From: JBBRYK01 sp038237665
GTDB taxonomy: Bacteria; Actinomycetota; Thermoleophilia; Gaiellales; Gaiellaceae
Length of the DNA: 64,000 bases
Direction: 5' to 3'
Assembly: GCA_038237665.1 (NCBI GenBank)
Contig: JBBRYK010000002.1
Coordinates: 14,387-78,386, forward strand
Part shown: positions 7,657 through 16,436 of the stretch, in pieces
Layout of the letters: every line of letters starts with the position of its first letter
Numbering within the stretch: position 1 is the stretch's first letter
Notes under the pieces: model-generated
What the model was told of the DNA's origin: nothing
Seen by the model: only the letters and a program-made list of their open reading frames with translations
Database searches by the model: none
Program-made: the position numbers and the translations under genes

Positions 7657-8160
7657 TCAGCGCGCGACGTGCTGAAGGAAGAGAGAGAGGCCGGCGAGGG
7701 TCTTGGCATCTTCCAGCTGCGGCAGCAGATCGGCCAGTTCCGCGACGGGAACCCGCACGGGCTCGAACGCCTCGTCCGCCGTCGGCGACGCCTCTCCGCG
7801 CCGAACATCCTCGGCGAAGAAGAGATCCATCCACTCCCGGCAGAAGCCGGGCGTCGTGAAGAACCCGCCCCAGTGCCTCCAGCTGCCGCCGGTCAGCCCG
7901 GTCTCCTCGGCCAGTTCGCGCTTGGCGCTCTCTAGAGCGGACTCACCCGGCTCGACGCCGCCTGCCGGCAGCTCCAGGAGCTCCCGCCGCGCCGCTTCGC
8001 GCAACTGGCGCACGAGCGTGACGAAGCCCTCCTCGTCGACGGCGACGATCGCGACGGAGTTCGGAGGCTCGACGACTTCGCGCAGGCGGTCGTCCCAGCG
8101 CTCGACGACGACCCGAATCAGCTTCCCTTCGTACACGGTCTCCGACGATTCAGGCCCCAT
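7657..8160 (-). CDS. Nudix hydrolase, ADP-ribose pyrophosphatase-like
   Basis: The Nudix box lies at about residues 67-89 (GGVEPGESALESAKRELAEE then TGL) with the conserved G, E, R-E-x-x-E-E and G positions intact. The N-terminal VYEGKLIRVVVERW and the downstream GGFFTTPGFCREWMDLFFAED segment match the ADP-ribose pyrophosphatase branch, which hydrolyses ADP-ribose to AMP and ribose-5-phosphate. The 167-residue length fits. Its ATG overlaps the aldo/keto reductase stop by one base (TGATG). Substrate is inferred from subfamily resemblance only. Confidence 0.88.
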   Translation of the reverse strand: MGPESSETVYEGKLIRVVVERWDDRLREVVEPPNSVAIVAVDEEGFVTLVRQLREAARRELLELPAGGVEPGESALESAKRELAEETGLTGGSWRHWGGFFTTPGFCREWMDLFFAEDVRRGEASPTADEAFEPVRVPVAELADLLPQLEDAKTLAGLSLFLQHVAR

Positions 8161-8942
8161 CAGGCTCCCGCCAGCCTCTCGACGAGCCGTCGCTCATCGG
8201 GACCGAACCAGGGCGGGTTGCCCGCCGCGGCGTTCTCGCGGACCCGCTCGGCGTGCGACGTGGCCGGGATGGCCACGTCGACGCGCGCGTCGGAGAGGAC
8301 CCACTTGAGCAGCGCCTGCGGCCACGTCTCGACCCCGAACTCGGCCAGTGGGGCAAGCTCGGCCGCCGAAGGAGCCCGTCCGAGCAGGTCGCTGCCAGAG
8401 CCGCCGAGTGGGCGCATCACGATCACGGCGACGCCCAGGTCGGCCGCCTCGGGCAGAAGCTGCCGCTCGCACGCGCGCTGCCGGGGGTTGTACGGAAGCT
8501 GAACCGTCTGGAAGCGGCCGGTGCGAAGCGCGCGGACGAGCTCGTCGAACGCACCCTCGGCGTAATGCGTCACACCGAGGCTGCCGATGCGCCCGGCCTC
8601 CCGCTCCGCGTCGACCCAGTCGACGTGTGCCTCCCAGGCGGCCATGTTGTGTATCTGCTCCACCTCGACATGGCCAAACCACGCCATCTGCCGGGCGAAC
8701 TGCTCCCTCCCTTCCTCCACCGAGCCCGCCCAGATCTTCGTCGCCACGATTGCCTCCTCGCGGCGTCCCTCGAGAGCGAGCGCCAGCGAGGCCTCCGCAC
8801 CGCCGTACATCGGCGAGGTGTCGATCACGCGGCAGCCCGCGTCGAGCGCGGCGCCGACGACCTCATCGGCGAGCTCGACGTCGTCGTCGAACGTCGACCA
8901 GGTGCCGAGGCCCACTACGGAACCGAGTCGCCGCTCCTCCAT
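8160..8942 (-). CDS. Aldo/keto reductase
   Basis: A 260-residue TIM-barrel oxidoreductase. The catalytic residues are in place: D41 and Y46 (VIDTSPMYGG), K69 (VATKI) and H98 (EQIHNM). The usual NADPH-binding C-terminal segment appears as AIPATSHAERVRENAAAG. It is somewhat shorter than the ~300-residue classic members. It starts with ATG, overlapping the DUF3866 stop by one base, and overlaps the Nudix gene downstream. Physiological substrate is unknown. Confidence 0.9.
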   Translation of the reverse strand: MEERRLGSVVGLGTWSTFDDDVELADEVVGAALDAGCRVIDTSPMYGGAEASLALALEGRREEAIVATKIWAGSVEEGREQFARQMAWFGHVEVEQIHNMAAWEAHVDWVDAEREAGRIGSLGVTHYAEGAFDELVRALRTGRFQTVQLPYNPRQRACERQLLPEAADLGVAVIVMRPLGGSGSDLLGRAPSAAELAPLAEFGVETWPQALLKWVLSDARVDVAIPATSHAERVRENAAAGNPPWFGPDERRLVERLAGA

Positions 8943-9925
8943 CAGCTGGTCAGGCCGCGCGCCAGCCGGCCGGCGGCGAATGCGGCGGCAAAGAAAAGCG
9001 GGTCATCGGAGGGGCCGCGACCCATGTGATCGAGCGGTAGTTCCACGCAGGCATCCTCCCATCCGGACACGTCAACGTCGCGACGGTCGGCGAGCCACGG
9101 CGGCGGCTCGTACCCCAGCGGCCAGGCGACGGCGACTCCTCCGAGGCAGAGCCCGAGCGTCGCGCGCGTGTGATGCGAGACGCGCCGATGGCGCTCGCGC
9201 GCGTCCGCCTGGGATGCGCGGACGGCGAGGACCGGAGCGCCGGACAGCGCACTGGCCGCGTTGGCGGCGTCGGCGGCCGCGACACCGCCGTGGCCGAGCG
9301 GCGAGCCGGTCCCGACGATCCCTGGCCCGATCGAGCAGACCACGGCCTCGAAGTCCCGTGCGGCAGCCCACGCGAGCGCGGAGGCCACTCCGACACACGC
9401 GACGTCGCCGTCGAGGCAGGCTCCGGCCGCAATCGCCACCTCGACGAGCCCGCGCTCCTTGAGCGCACGCACCGTGTCCGAAAGGGACACCGGGAGCGCT
9501 CCGCCGGGCAGCTGCACGTACGCGATTCGAATGCCCTCCCCCAGCCCGGCGCACACCGGGGCGAGCTGGCTGTGCAGCGAGCAGCAGACGACGGGCATCC
9601 CGTCGAGCGAGTCCGCCGCCGGCCCGTCCTCCTCGGCGTGCCGCCAGGCCGACTGGACGGGCGTATACGGCAGCTTCATCACGTGGGCGGTCGGCTCGGG
9701 TGCGAGTCCGAGACCGCGCGTCAGGTTGACGTAGAGGATGTCGAACCCGCCCGAGCCGAGGCCGAGCTCGCGGCTCTGGACGTTGACGACCACGTCGTCA
9801 CCGAGTGCGACCGGGCCGGTCAGGCGCGGGTAGGCGATGCACGACTCGTCGTCGACCTCGAGCCGGACGAGTCCCTCGAGCCGTTCCGCGATCGCGGACA
9901 CCGTTCCTCGGCGAAGGCCGACCAC
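8942..9925 (-). CDS. DUF3866-family protein
   Basis: A 327-residue protein of the family often annotated DUF3866. Recognisable segments are the N-terminal GTVSAIAERLEGLVRLEV, the VVNVQSRELGLGSGGFDILY stretch, HVMKLPYTPVQSA, and the glycine-rich ICSIGPGI-like part (VVCSIGPGIVGTGSPLGHGG). No enzyme has been assigned to the family to my knowledge. It sits between an M20 peptidase and an aldo/keto reductase in one leftward run. GTG start, 15 bp after the peptidase stop. No signal peptide or membrane helix is visible, so it is probably cytoplasmic. Confidence 0.8.
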   Translation of the reverse strand: MVGLRRGTVSAIAERLEGLVRLEVDDESCIAYPRLTGPVALGDDVVVNVQSRELGLGSGGFDILYVNLTRGLGLAPEPTAHVMKLPYTPVQSAWRHAEEDGPAADSLDGMPVVCCSLHSQLAPVCAGLGEGIRIAYVQLPGGALPVSLSDTVRALKERGLVEVAIAAGACLDGDVACVGVASALAWAAARDFEAVVCSIGPGIVGTGSPLGHGGVAAADAANAASALSGAPVLAVRASQADARERHRRVSHHTRATLGLCLGGVAVAWPLGYEPPPWLADRRDVDVSGWEDACVELPLDHMGRGPSDDPLFFAAAFAAGRLARGLTS

Positions 9926-9940
9926 GCTATGCGTTCCAGC

Positions 9941-11062
9941 TCATCCCGCATCCTGCCGGGCAGCGTCCACGAGCCCCAGCGTCACCTCGACCATCCCGTA
10001 TAGGTCTTCGACCGCGACGTGCTCGTCGGGCGTGTGGATGGCGGCCATGCCGTTGGCCAGGTTGACGCAGCTGAGGCCCCGCTCATTGAAGACGTTTGCG
10101 TCCGCACCACCGCCCGTGACGCCGAGCCGCGGCGGGTACCCACAGCGCTCGAGCGCGGTGCAGGCGAGCTGCACCGGGAGATCGGCGGCACGAAAGCGGT
10201 AGCCGCGGTAGCTCCGGTTGACCTCGGTCTCCAGCTCGCACTCCTGAACGTTGGCAGCGAAGGCGGCCGCGTCGATGATCTCCTGCACGAGGTCGGCGAC
10301 CTTGCGCTCGTCGTGCGAGCGGGCCTCGGCGGTGACGTGGCACCACTCGGGAACGATGTTCCTCGCCGTCCCGCCGTCGATCAGCCCGACGTTCGTGCTC
10401 GACTCCTCGTCGATCCTGCCGAGACGAAGGTCGGCGATCGCGCGGGCGGCAGCGGCGATCGCCGAACGCCCCTCCTCGGGAGCGATGCCAGAGTGGGCCG
10501 CGCGGCCGTGAAAGCGGAGATCGAGCGTGGCCGCATACGGAGCACCGAGGATCACCTCGCCGATCGGACCGGCCTGATCGAAGACGTAGCCGACCTCGGC
10601 CGCAAGGCGCGTCTGGTCGAAGGCGCCGGCGCCCTGGAGCCCGACCTCCTCCTTCGTCGTGAAGACGAGCTCGAGCCCGCCGTGTGGACGGTCCTCCTGG
10701 ACGACGCGGCGCACCGCATCGAGCATCGAGGCGACCGCCGACTTGTTGTCCGCGCCGAGGATCGTGCCGGCGGAGTTCCTGACGACCCCATCCTCCACGA
10801 CCGGCTCGATCGGCCCCGTGGGGACGACCGTGTCGAGGTGGGCGCAGAAGAAGAGCGGCGTGCCCTCTGCGCTCGGCTCGAGGCGGCAATAGAGGTTGCC
10901 GGAATCCGAATCGATGCGAGCTCCGGCATCGTCCTCGAGAACGTCCAGCCCCAGGTCGCGTAGGTACGACGTGACGCGGTCGGCAACCGGCCGCTCCCGC
11001 CCCGACGGGCTCGGGATGGCAGCGAGTTCGAGGAAGAGGTCGAGGAGCTCCGGCGCGGCCAC
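9941..11062 (-). CDS. M20-family metallopeptidase, peptidase T-like
   Basis: A di-zinc peptidase of 373 residues. Ligands and catalytic residues are visible: H75 and D77 (FFCAHLDTV), the bridging D105 (LGADNKSAV), the catalytic E138 with E139 (TTKEEVGLQG), the dimerisation-domain histidine in GRAAHSGIAPEEGRSA, and the last ligand in MAAIHTPDEHV. The arrangement is closest to peptidase T and related cytoplasmic tripeptidases. GTG start. It lies about 37 bp downstream of pyrG on the same strand. Substrate is unassigned. Confidence 0.9.
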   Translation of the reverse strand: MAAPELLDLFLELAAIPSPSGRERPVADRVTSYLRDLGLDVLEDDAGARIDSDSGNLYCRLEPSAEGTPLFFCAHLDTVVPTGPIEPVVEDGVVRNSAGTILGADNKSAVASMLDAVRRVVQEDRPHGGLELVFTTKEEVGLQGAGAFDQTRLAAEVGYVFDQAGPIGEVILGAPYAATLDLRFHGRAAHSGIAPEEGRSAIAAAARAIADLRLGRIDEESSTNVGLIDGGTARNIVPEWCHVTAEARSHDERKVADLVQEIIDAAAFAANVQECELETEVNRSYRGYRFRAADLPVQLACTALERCGYPPRLGVTGGGADANVFNERGLSCVNLANGMAAIHTPDEHVAVEDLYGMVEVTLGLVDAARQDAG

Positions 11063-11099
11063 GACCCCGCAATCTACTTCGCCGCGGCCTCGACGTCGG

Positions 11100-12749
11100 T
11101 CAGTCGCCGGCAGCTACGCCGACGGGAAACCCGGCGCGCTCCCCGGCCCGCGCGCGAGCGGCGCCGACGAACTCGCGGAAGAGCGGCGCCGTCCGGGTGG
11201 GCCGCGACTTGAACTCCGGATGGAACTGGCTGGCCACGAACCAGGGGTGATCGGGCAGCTCGATGATCTCGACCAGGCGGCCCTCGTAGACCGTCCCTGA
11301 GACCACCAGGCCGGCCTCGACCAGCCGGGGCCGGAAGTGGTTGTTCACCTCGTAGCGGTGCCGGTGGCGCTCGTGCACGATGGGCTCGCTGTACGTCTCT
11401 CGCGCCCGGGTTCCCTCGGCCAGCTCGACCGCCTGCGCGCCCAGGCGCATCGTCCCGCCGAGATCCTCGACCTCCTTCTGCTCCGGCAGCAGGTCGATGA
11501 CCGGGAACGGCGTCTCGGGATCCATCTCCGTCGAGTTGGCGCCGTCGAACCCGACGACGTGCCGAGCGAACTCCGAGACGGCCACGTGCATCCCGAGGCA
11601 GATCCCCAGGTAGGGGATGCGCTGCTCGCGCGCGACGCGGCAGGCCATGATCTTGCCCTCCCAACCGCGCGAGCCGAACCCGCCCGGCACGAGGATGCCG
11701 TCGACCTGCTCGAGCTCCCGCCGCGCCTCTTCGTAGGACATGCCCTCGGCGTCGACCCAGCGGACGTGGACGTGGACGCCATGATGGATCCCCGCGTGCT
11801 TCAGGGCCTCGTGCACCGACAGGTACGCGTCGTGCAGCTTCACGTACTTCCCGACCAGGGCGATCTCGACGACGCCGTTCCGCTCGTTGATGCGCTCGAT
11901 CAGATCGAGCCACTCACCGAGCTCGGCCTCGCCTTCGGGCAAACCCAGCTTCTGGCACGCCAGCGTGTCCAGGCCCTGCGCCTGGAGGGCCGCCGGGACG
12001 AGGTAGACGTCGGGGACGTCCTCGTTCGAGATCACGGCCTCGACGTCGACGTCGGCGAAGAGCGCGATCTTGTCGCGAATGTCTGTCGAGAGCGGCTCCT
12101 TCGAGCGGCAGACGACGATGTCCGGGTGGATACCGATGCGGCGGAGCTCGTTGACGGAATGCTGTGTGGGCTTCGTCTTCAGCTCGCCGGCCGAGTCGAC
12201 GAACGGCACGAGCGTGACGTGGATGTAGAGCACGTTCTCGGGGCCGACCTCCCGCCGGAACTGCCGGATCGCCTCGAGGAATGGAAGCGACTCGATGTCG
12301 CCGACGGTGCCGCCGATCTCGGTCACCACCACGTCCGTGTCGGACGCCTCCGCGGCGCGGCGGATGCGCTCCTTGATCTCGTTCGTGATGTGGGGGATCA
12401 CCTGCACCGTCGAGCCCAGGTACTCGCCCTTGCGCTCCTTGCGCAGGACGCGGTCCCAGATCGCCCCGGCCGTGTGGTTCGAGTTGCCCGACAGGTTCTG
12501 ATCGAGGAAGCGCTCGTAGTGGCCGATGTCGAGGTCGGTCTCCGCCCGGTCCTCCGTGACGAACACCTCACCGTGCTGGAACGGGCTCATCGTCCCGGGA
12601 TCGACGTTCAGGTACGGGTCGAACTTCTGCACCTGGACCTTCAGCCCGCGCGCCTTCAGCAGCCGGCCGAGCGAGGCGGCGGTGATCCCTTTGCCGAGAG
12701 ACGAGACGACGCCGCCGGTGACGAAGACGTACTTGACGGGAGTGCTCAT
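11100..12749 (-). CDS. pyrG: CTP synthase
   Basis: Makes CTP from UTP, ATP and glutamine. The 549-residue protein starts MSTPVKYVFVTGGVVSSLGKG, the amidoligase P-loop. The C-terminal glutaminase has the nucleophile in LGICLGMHVAVSEFARH and the His-Glu pair in FVASQFHPEFKSRP. I set the start at the ATG at 12749 because the family N-terminus begins there. Its ATG overlaps the upstream glycosyltransferase stop as ATGA. Confidence 0.97.
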   Translation of the reverse strand: MSTPVKYVFVTGGVVSSLGKGITAASLGRLLKARGLKVQVQKFDPYLNVDPGTMSPFQHGEVFVTEDRAETDLDIGHYERFLDQNLSGNSNHTAGAIWDRVLRKERKGEYLGSTVQVIPHITNEIKERIRRAAEASDTDVVVTEIGGTVGDIESLPFLEAIRQFRREVGPENVLYIHVTLVPFVDSAGELKTKPTQHSVNELRRIGIHPDIVVCRSKEPLSTDIRDKIALFADVDVEAVISNEDVPDVYLVPAALQAQGLDTLACQKLGLPEGEAELGEWLDLIERINERNGVVEIALVGKYVKLHDAYLSVHEALKHAGIHHGVHVHVRWVDAEGMSYEEARRELEQVDGILVPGGFGSRGWEGKIMACRVAREQRIPYLGICLGMHVAVSEFARHVVGFDGANSTEMDPETPFPVIDLLPEQKEVEDLGGTMRLGAQAVELAEGTRARETYSEPIVHERHRHRYEVNNHFRPRLVEAGLVVSGTVYEGRLVEIIELPDHPWFVASQFHPEFKSRPTRTAPLFREFVGAARARAGERAGFPVGVAAGD

Positions 12750-13948
12750 GCGCTGCGCCCCAGGCGGTCGACGGCGCGGAGCCCGGGCGTCAACTCGATC
12801 AGCTTGCCGAGTGAGCGCCGTTCGCCGAGGAGCGTGAGGCCCGCAAGGGCGCCGATCGCTACCCACCGGCCCGATCCCGTGAATCGCTTCACGGAATTCA
12901 AGCCTAGCAGTGCGCCCAGCGCATTCGCGCCCCCGTCCCCCAGCATCGCCATCTCGCGAAGATCGTACGGAGCCAGCAGGACGGCCATTCCAAGCGGGGC
13001 GCGGAGCGGGATCGCGGCCGCGATGTAGGCCTTCAGGGCCCGTCCGGGCCGGGTGTCCAGCTGGTTCAGCGCGTTGGCGGAGAGGCCCACGAGCAGCGCG
13101 CCCGAGAGGGAGCGCGTGCGCAGCAGGGCATAGGCGGGGATCCCGACCAGCTTCAGCACGCCCGTGGTGCGCCCGGCGAGGACGTGGGCCCGGAACCCGC
13201 GCTCCGGCCCCGACCAGAGATCGTCCGCGAGGCCGAGCGCCGCGACGGTGGGCTCGTGGAAGCCGAGCATCCAGCCCACGAGCGGAAGCCGGAGGCCCCG
13301 ATGGTTCACCGCCTGCGGCCCGACGGCCAGCAGCATGTCGCGCAGCTGGCGCGCTCGGTGCGCGAAGCCGGCAGCGTCCCGGCGCGTGACGCGATGGCCA
13401 AGGTCGAGCTCGACCTCACGAACGGTCAGGCCGGCTCTGAGAGCGTCGACGGTCATCCTCACCTCGCAGCCGAACCCGGCCGCCAGCGGGAAGCACGCCT
13501 CCCTGGCCCTCCGGGAAAGGAAGCGCTGGCCCGAGAGCGGCTCGCGCACGTCCGCGCCGCCGAAGAGCGAGACGAGCGCGCGGCCCGTACGCTTCGCGAG
13601 CCCGAATCCGCCGCCGCGACGCCGGGCGAAGGCCGCGACGGCTACGTCCGCGTCCACATCCGTGAGTGCTCGGACGTCACCTTCGAGGTCGGCGTCGCAG
13701 AGGAGCAGCGGCCCGGGCAGTGCCTCCCGCTCGGCGAGCGACAGCGCCTGGCCCTTGCCGCGCCGCGGAAGCGACACGACCCGGGCGCCGGCCCGTTCGG
13801 CCTCAGCGGCCGTCGCGTCGCGTGAGCCGTCGTCCGCGACCACGATGTCGGCGTCCGGAAAAGCCGCCCGGAGAGCCTCGACGGCCTGTCCGACCCGACC
13901 CTCCTCGTCCCGGGCGGGAACGAGGACGGTCAGCGACGCATCATCCAC
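12746..13948 (-). CDS. Glycosyltransferase family 2 protein with C-terminal membrane part
   Basis: The N-terminal ~200 residues are a GT-A fold: TVLVPARDEEGRV, ADIVVADDGSRDATAA (the nucleotide-sugar DDGS), and the metal-site-like LLLCDADLEGDV. Then come hydrophobic segments around residues 200-400 (SGALLVGLSANALN, AYIAAAIPLRAPLGMAVLLA, WVAIGALAGLTLLG) that suggest membrane attachment. It probably transfers sugar to a lipid or cell-wall precursor, but donor and acceptor are unknown. The GTG start at 13948 lies inside the 3' end of the upstream DUF3186 gene. Length is 400 residues. Confidence 0.78.
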   Translation of the reverse strand: MDDASLTVLVPARDEEGRVGQAVEALRAAFPDADIVVADDGSRDATAAEAERAGARVVSLPRRGKGQALSLAEREALPGPLLLCDADLEGDVRALTDVDADVAVAAFARRRGGGFGLAKRTGRALVSLFGGADVREPLSGQRFLSRRAREACFPLAAGFGCEVRMTVDALRAGLTVREVELDLGHRVTRRDAAGFAHRARQLRDMLLAVGPQAVNHRGLRLPLVGWMLGFHEPTVAALGLADDLWSGPERGFRAHVLAGRTTGVLKLVGIPAYALLRTRSLSGALLVGLSANALNQLDTRPGRALKAYIAAAIPLRAPLGMAVLLAPYDLREMAMLGDGGANALGALLGLNSVKRFTGSGRWVAIGALAGLTLLGERRSLGKLIELTPGLRAVDRLGRSA

Positions 13949-14825
13949 CCGTCTGTACGGGATCGATGGGCGGCAGCAGGTCGTCTGCCGACTGCTTGAC
14001 GCCGTAGTTGCCGGGCTGCCCGTTGGCCAGCAGCACCGCGAGCGCAAGGCGGCCGGCGGCCGTATTCAGGTCGTCGACGCTCGAGAGCGAATGTTTCCGG
14101 TAGGTGCCGACCGCGGACACGGCCGCATCGGCGTTCTCGACGCCGACCGCCGGATCGCCCTGTGCCGCGAGGCCCGAGTAGACGCCGGCGAGGAGCTTCG
14201 CGGTCGCACCGGGTTGCGGCGCCGCCGACCGCACGATGACCACGGCGTCGAGCGGACCGGCGTCGCTGCCCGACCGCTCCTCGACGAGCTGCTGCGTGAG
14301 GGCGTTCCAGAGCGGCGTCCTCCCTCCCAGGACGAACTCGTCGGCCAGCGCTCGGCCGAGGTCGCCGAGCTTCGCGGGGCCGGCGTAGCGGGCGAGGACC
14401 GGACGGGAGAGGAGGATCCGATCGATCGCCCGTGCGTCAACCGGGACCTTCAGGGCGCGGAGCCGGACGGGGCCCGCGGCGTCTGCATCGGCGAGCGTCG
14501 CGTTGATCTCGGCTTTGAGGCCCCCGTCGACCGAGCCGACGAAGAGCAGCCCGATACGCGTGGTCGCGAGCCGCCGAGCCATCAGAGCGGGATAGGTGCG
14601 CTTCACGAACGCCTGGGCGAGCCGCTGGGAGCGAGTGACGTCCCGGGCCTGGTTCCGAGCGGCGTCGCGCTGACGCGTGAGCTCGGCGATCCGAACGTTC
14701 AGCACCTTGCGCTCCGAGGTCGAGATCACACCCTGAGTGGTGACCCCGACCCCGACGAGGATCCCGATCACCAGCGCGATGAAGACGGCCGCGAGCGAGA
14801 CGACGTGGTAGCGCAGGTCGAACAC
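13941..14825 (-). CDS. DUF3186 family protein (SteB/MctB-like, 'copper transporter')
   Basis: The N-terminus FDLRYHVVSLAAVFIALVIG followed by ILVGVGV is the hallmark of this family: one membrane helix, then a coiled segment (RIAELTRQRDAARNQARDV) and a secreted alpha/beta domain. In mycobacteria a member (MctB) forms a copper-related outer-envelope protein, and in corynebacteria SteB pairs with SteA and affects daughter-cell separation. Here the SteA-like gene is two genes upstream with an SRPBCC gene between, which supports the envelope/division role over copper transport. 294 residues, GTG start. Confidence 0.82.
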   Translation of the reverse strand: MFDLRYHVVSLAAVFIALVIGILVGVGVTTQGVISTSERKVLNVRIAELTRQRDAARNQARDVTRSQRLAQAFVKRTYPALMARRLATTRIGLLFVGSVDGGLKAEINATLADADAAGPVRLRALKVPVDARAIDRILLSRPVLARYAGPAKLGDLGRALADEFVLGGRTPLWNALTQQLVEERSGSDAGPLDAVVIVRSAAPQPGATAKLLAGVYSGLAAQGDPAVGVENADAAVSAVGTYRKHSLSSVDDLNTAAGRLALAVLLANGQPGNYGVKQSADDLLPPIDPVQTGG

Positions 14826-14834
14826 GGCCTCGCC

Positions 14835-15257
14835 TCAGAGCGTAACCGCTGTCTGCACCAGGGAGTGGAGTCGATCGAGCGCGATCCTGGGCAGTGAACG
14901 GCGGAAGGCCAACACGAACGGCCCCGAAACACGCAGCCGCGCGAGCGTCCGATCTTCCGGTAGCGCCTCCAGCTCCAACTCGACGTCCAGCCGTTCGGCC
15001 GTGATGTGCCAGGAGACGCGCCTCGGTTTCTCGACTTCTCGCACGGCCAGGATGGAGGGCGCGTTGGCCTTCTGGAACAGACCCGGCTCGGCACCGCGGC
15101 GGAGCTGCCAGCGCGCGCCCGGAGCGAGCCCACGCCGGTCGGGCTCGACGGCGGCCACACCTGGCCACCAGTCGGCCAGGTGGCGCGGCTCCGCGAGGAA
15201 GGCCCAGACGTCATCACGCGATGCGAGCAGCTCCCGCTCGGCGCGGGCCGAGAGCAT
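14835..15257 (-). CDS. SRPBCC (START-like) family protein
   Basis: A 140-residue protein with the SRPBCC helix-grip pattern: an N-terminal strand with RDDVWAFLAEPRHLADWWPG, a middle of beta strands (VSWHITAERLDVELELEALP, LARLRVSG) and a long C-terminal helix (LPRIALDRLHSLVQTAVTL). Members bind hydrophobic ligands in an internal cavity or act as aromatase/cyclases. No ligand is evident. It overlaps the SteA-like stop by one base and precedes the DUF3186 gene by 9 bp, so it is part of that envelope-related unit. Confidence 0.72.
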   Translation of the reverse strand: MLSARAERELLASRDDVWAFLAEPRHLADWWPGVAAVEPDRRGLAPGARWQLRRGAEPGLFQKANAPSILAVREVEKPRRVSWHITAERLDVELELEALPEDRTLARLRVSGPFVLAFRRSLPRIALDRLHSLVQTAVTL

Positions 15258-16420
15258 CAGAGACCGATTAGGTCGCGGAGCTGCTGGTGGAGCAGCTGAA
15301 TCGCGTGCCGTAGCCCGGGCGAGGCGGCGATCGCGACTGCGCCCGCGGCAAGACCGGTCAGCGCGATCGTCAGCACGGGCCAGAGGCCGATCCGCTGCGG
15401 GGCGAGGCGGGACAGACCCTTCGCGTCGACGAGGATCTCTCCCACCTTCAGCCGGGTGACGAACGTCGACGACATGCCTTCGCGGTTCCGCTCGAGGAAC
15501 TCCGTCAGGTTGAAGTGCGCGCCGACCGCCACGATCAGCTCGGCCCCCTTCTCCGAGGCGAGGAGCAGGGCAATGTCTTCGGAGATGCCCGTTGCCGAGA
15601 CGATTTGGTAGGGCACACCCAGCCGCTCTGCGCGGGCGGCTCCGGGCGCACGCTGACCGTTCGGCGACCGTCCGTTCGAGTAGCCGTGGACGAGGATCTC
15701 GGCGCCCGACCGCAATGCCCGGTCCGAGACCGAATCCATGTCGCCGACGATCACGTCTGGCCGATACCCGGCCTCGATCAGCGCGTCCGCGCCTCCGTCG
15801 ACCCCGACCAGGACCGGCTTGAAGGCACGGATGTACGGCCGAACGATCCGAAGGTCTTCCTTGTAGCGCGGCCCGCGGACTACCACGAGCGCGTGGCGGT
15901 CGCGAAAGCGCGTCTGGAGAGCAGGGAAATCGACGCCTTCGACGAGCAGCCGGCCCTCGTCACGCAGGTAGCGCATCGTGTTGTCAGCGAAAGCCTCCAG
16001 CGCTTCGGTGACGCGCCCGCGCTGCTCACTGAGAGCCGCTCCGAGCGCTTGCTCGTCCAGAACGCGCCCGTTGACCAGGCAGGTGCCGTTTCGCCACAGC
16101 GCTCCGCCGCGCACGGTGAGCGACTCGCCGTCGTGGACCGAGTCGAAGAGGTCGGCGCCGGTGGCATCGATCAGGCGGACGCCGCCGCGGACGAGCGTCA
16201 ACGGGCCGGGGTTCGGAAAGCGTCCCGTCTGGGACTGCGCGACGTTGACGACCACGCGCACGCCCGACTCCAGCAGCTCCTCGGCCGAGACCCGGTCGAG
16301 ATCGGCGTGGTCGATGATCGCGATGTCGTCCGGGCCCAGCCGCCGGACGAGGTGCTTGGTCAGCCGGTCGAGGCGCGCCGCCCCCGTTAGCTCGACGAAG
16401 CCGTTTGTTCGCGTGCTCAT
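15257..16420 (-). CDS. steA: SteA-like protein with thiamine-pyrophosphokinase-like fold and C-terminal membrane helix
   Basis: The 387-residue product matches the actinobacterial SteA family: N-terminal ADLDRVSAEELLESGVRVVV, then the pyrophosphokinase-like core PVLVGVDGGADALIEAGYRP with DVIVGDMDSVSDRAL, and the C-terminal helix WPVLTIALTGLAAGAVAIAA. The D-G-G and G-D-M-D-S motifs resemble the ATP/thiamine site of thiamine pyrophosphokinase, but other residues differ. In Corynebacterium SteA works with SteB in cell separation. The role here is inferred from family and neighbours. Confidence 0.82.
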   Translation of the reverse strand: MSTRTNGFVELTGAARLDRLTKHLVRRLGPDDIAIIDHADLDRVSAEELLESGVRVVVNVAQSQTGRFPNPGPLTLVRGGVRLIDATGADLFDSVHDGESLTVRGGALWRNGTCLVNGRVLDEQALGAALSEQRGRVTEALEAFADNTMRYLRDEGRLLVEGVDFPALQTRFRDRHALVVVRGPRYKEDLRIVRPYIRAFKPVLVGVDGGADALIEAGYRPDVIVGDMDSVSDRALRSGAEILVHGYSNGRSPNGQRAPGAARAERLGVPYQIVSATGISEDIALLLASEKGAELIVAVGAHFNLTEFLERNREGMSSTFVTRLKVGEILVDAKGLSRLAPQRIGLWPVLTIALTGLAAGAVAIAASPGLRHAIQLLHQQLRDLIGL

Positions 16421-16436
16421 TGCTCTTCGCTCTCCC

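Noticed and set aside
13941..14825. Copper transporter function for the DUF3186 protein
   Set aside because: No Cys/Met/His metal motifs are evident, and the SteA-like neighbour favours a cell-separation role; kept as family only.
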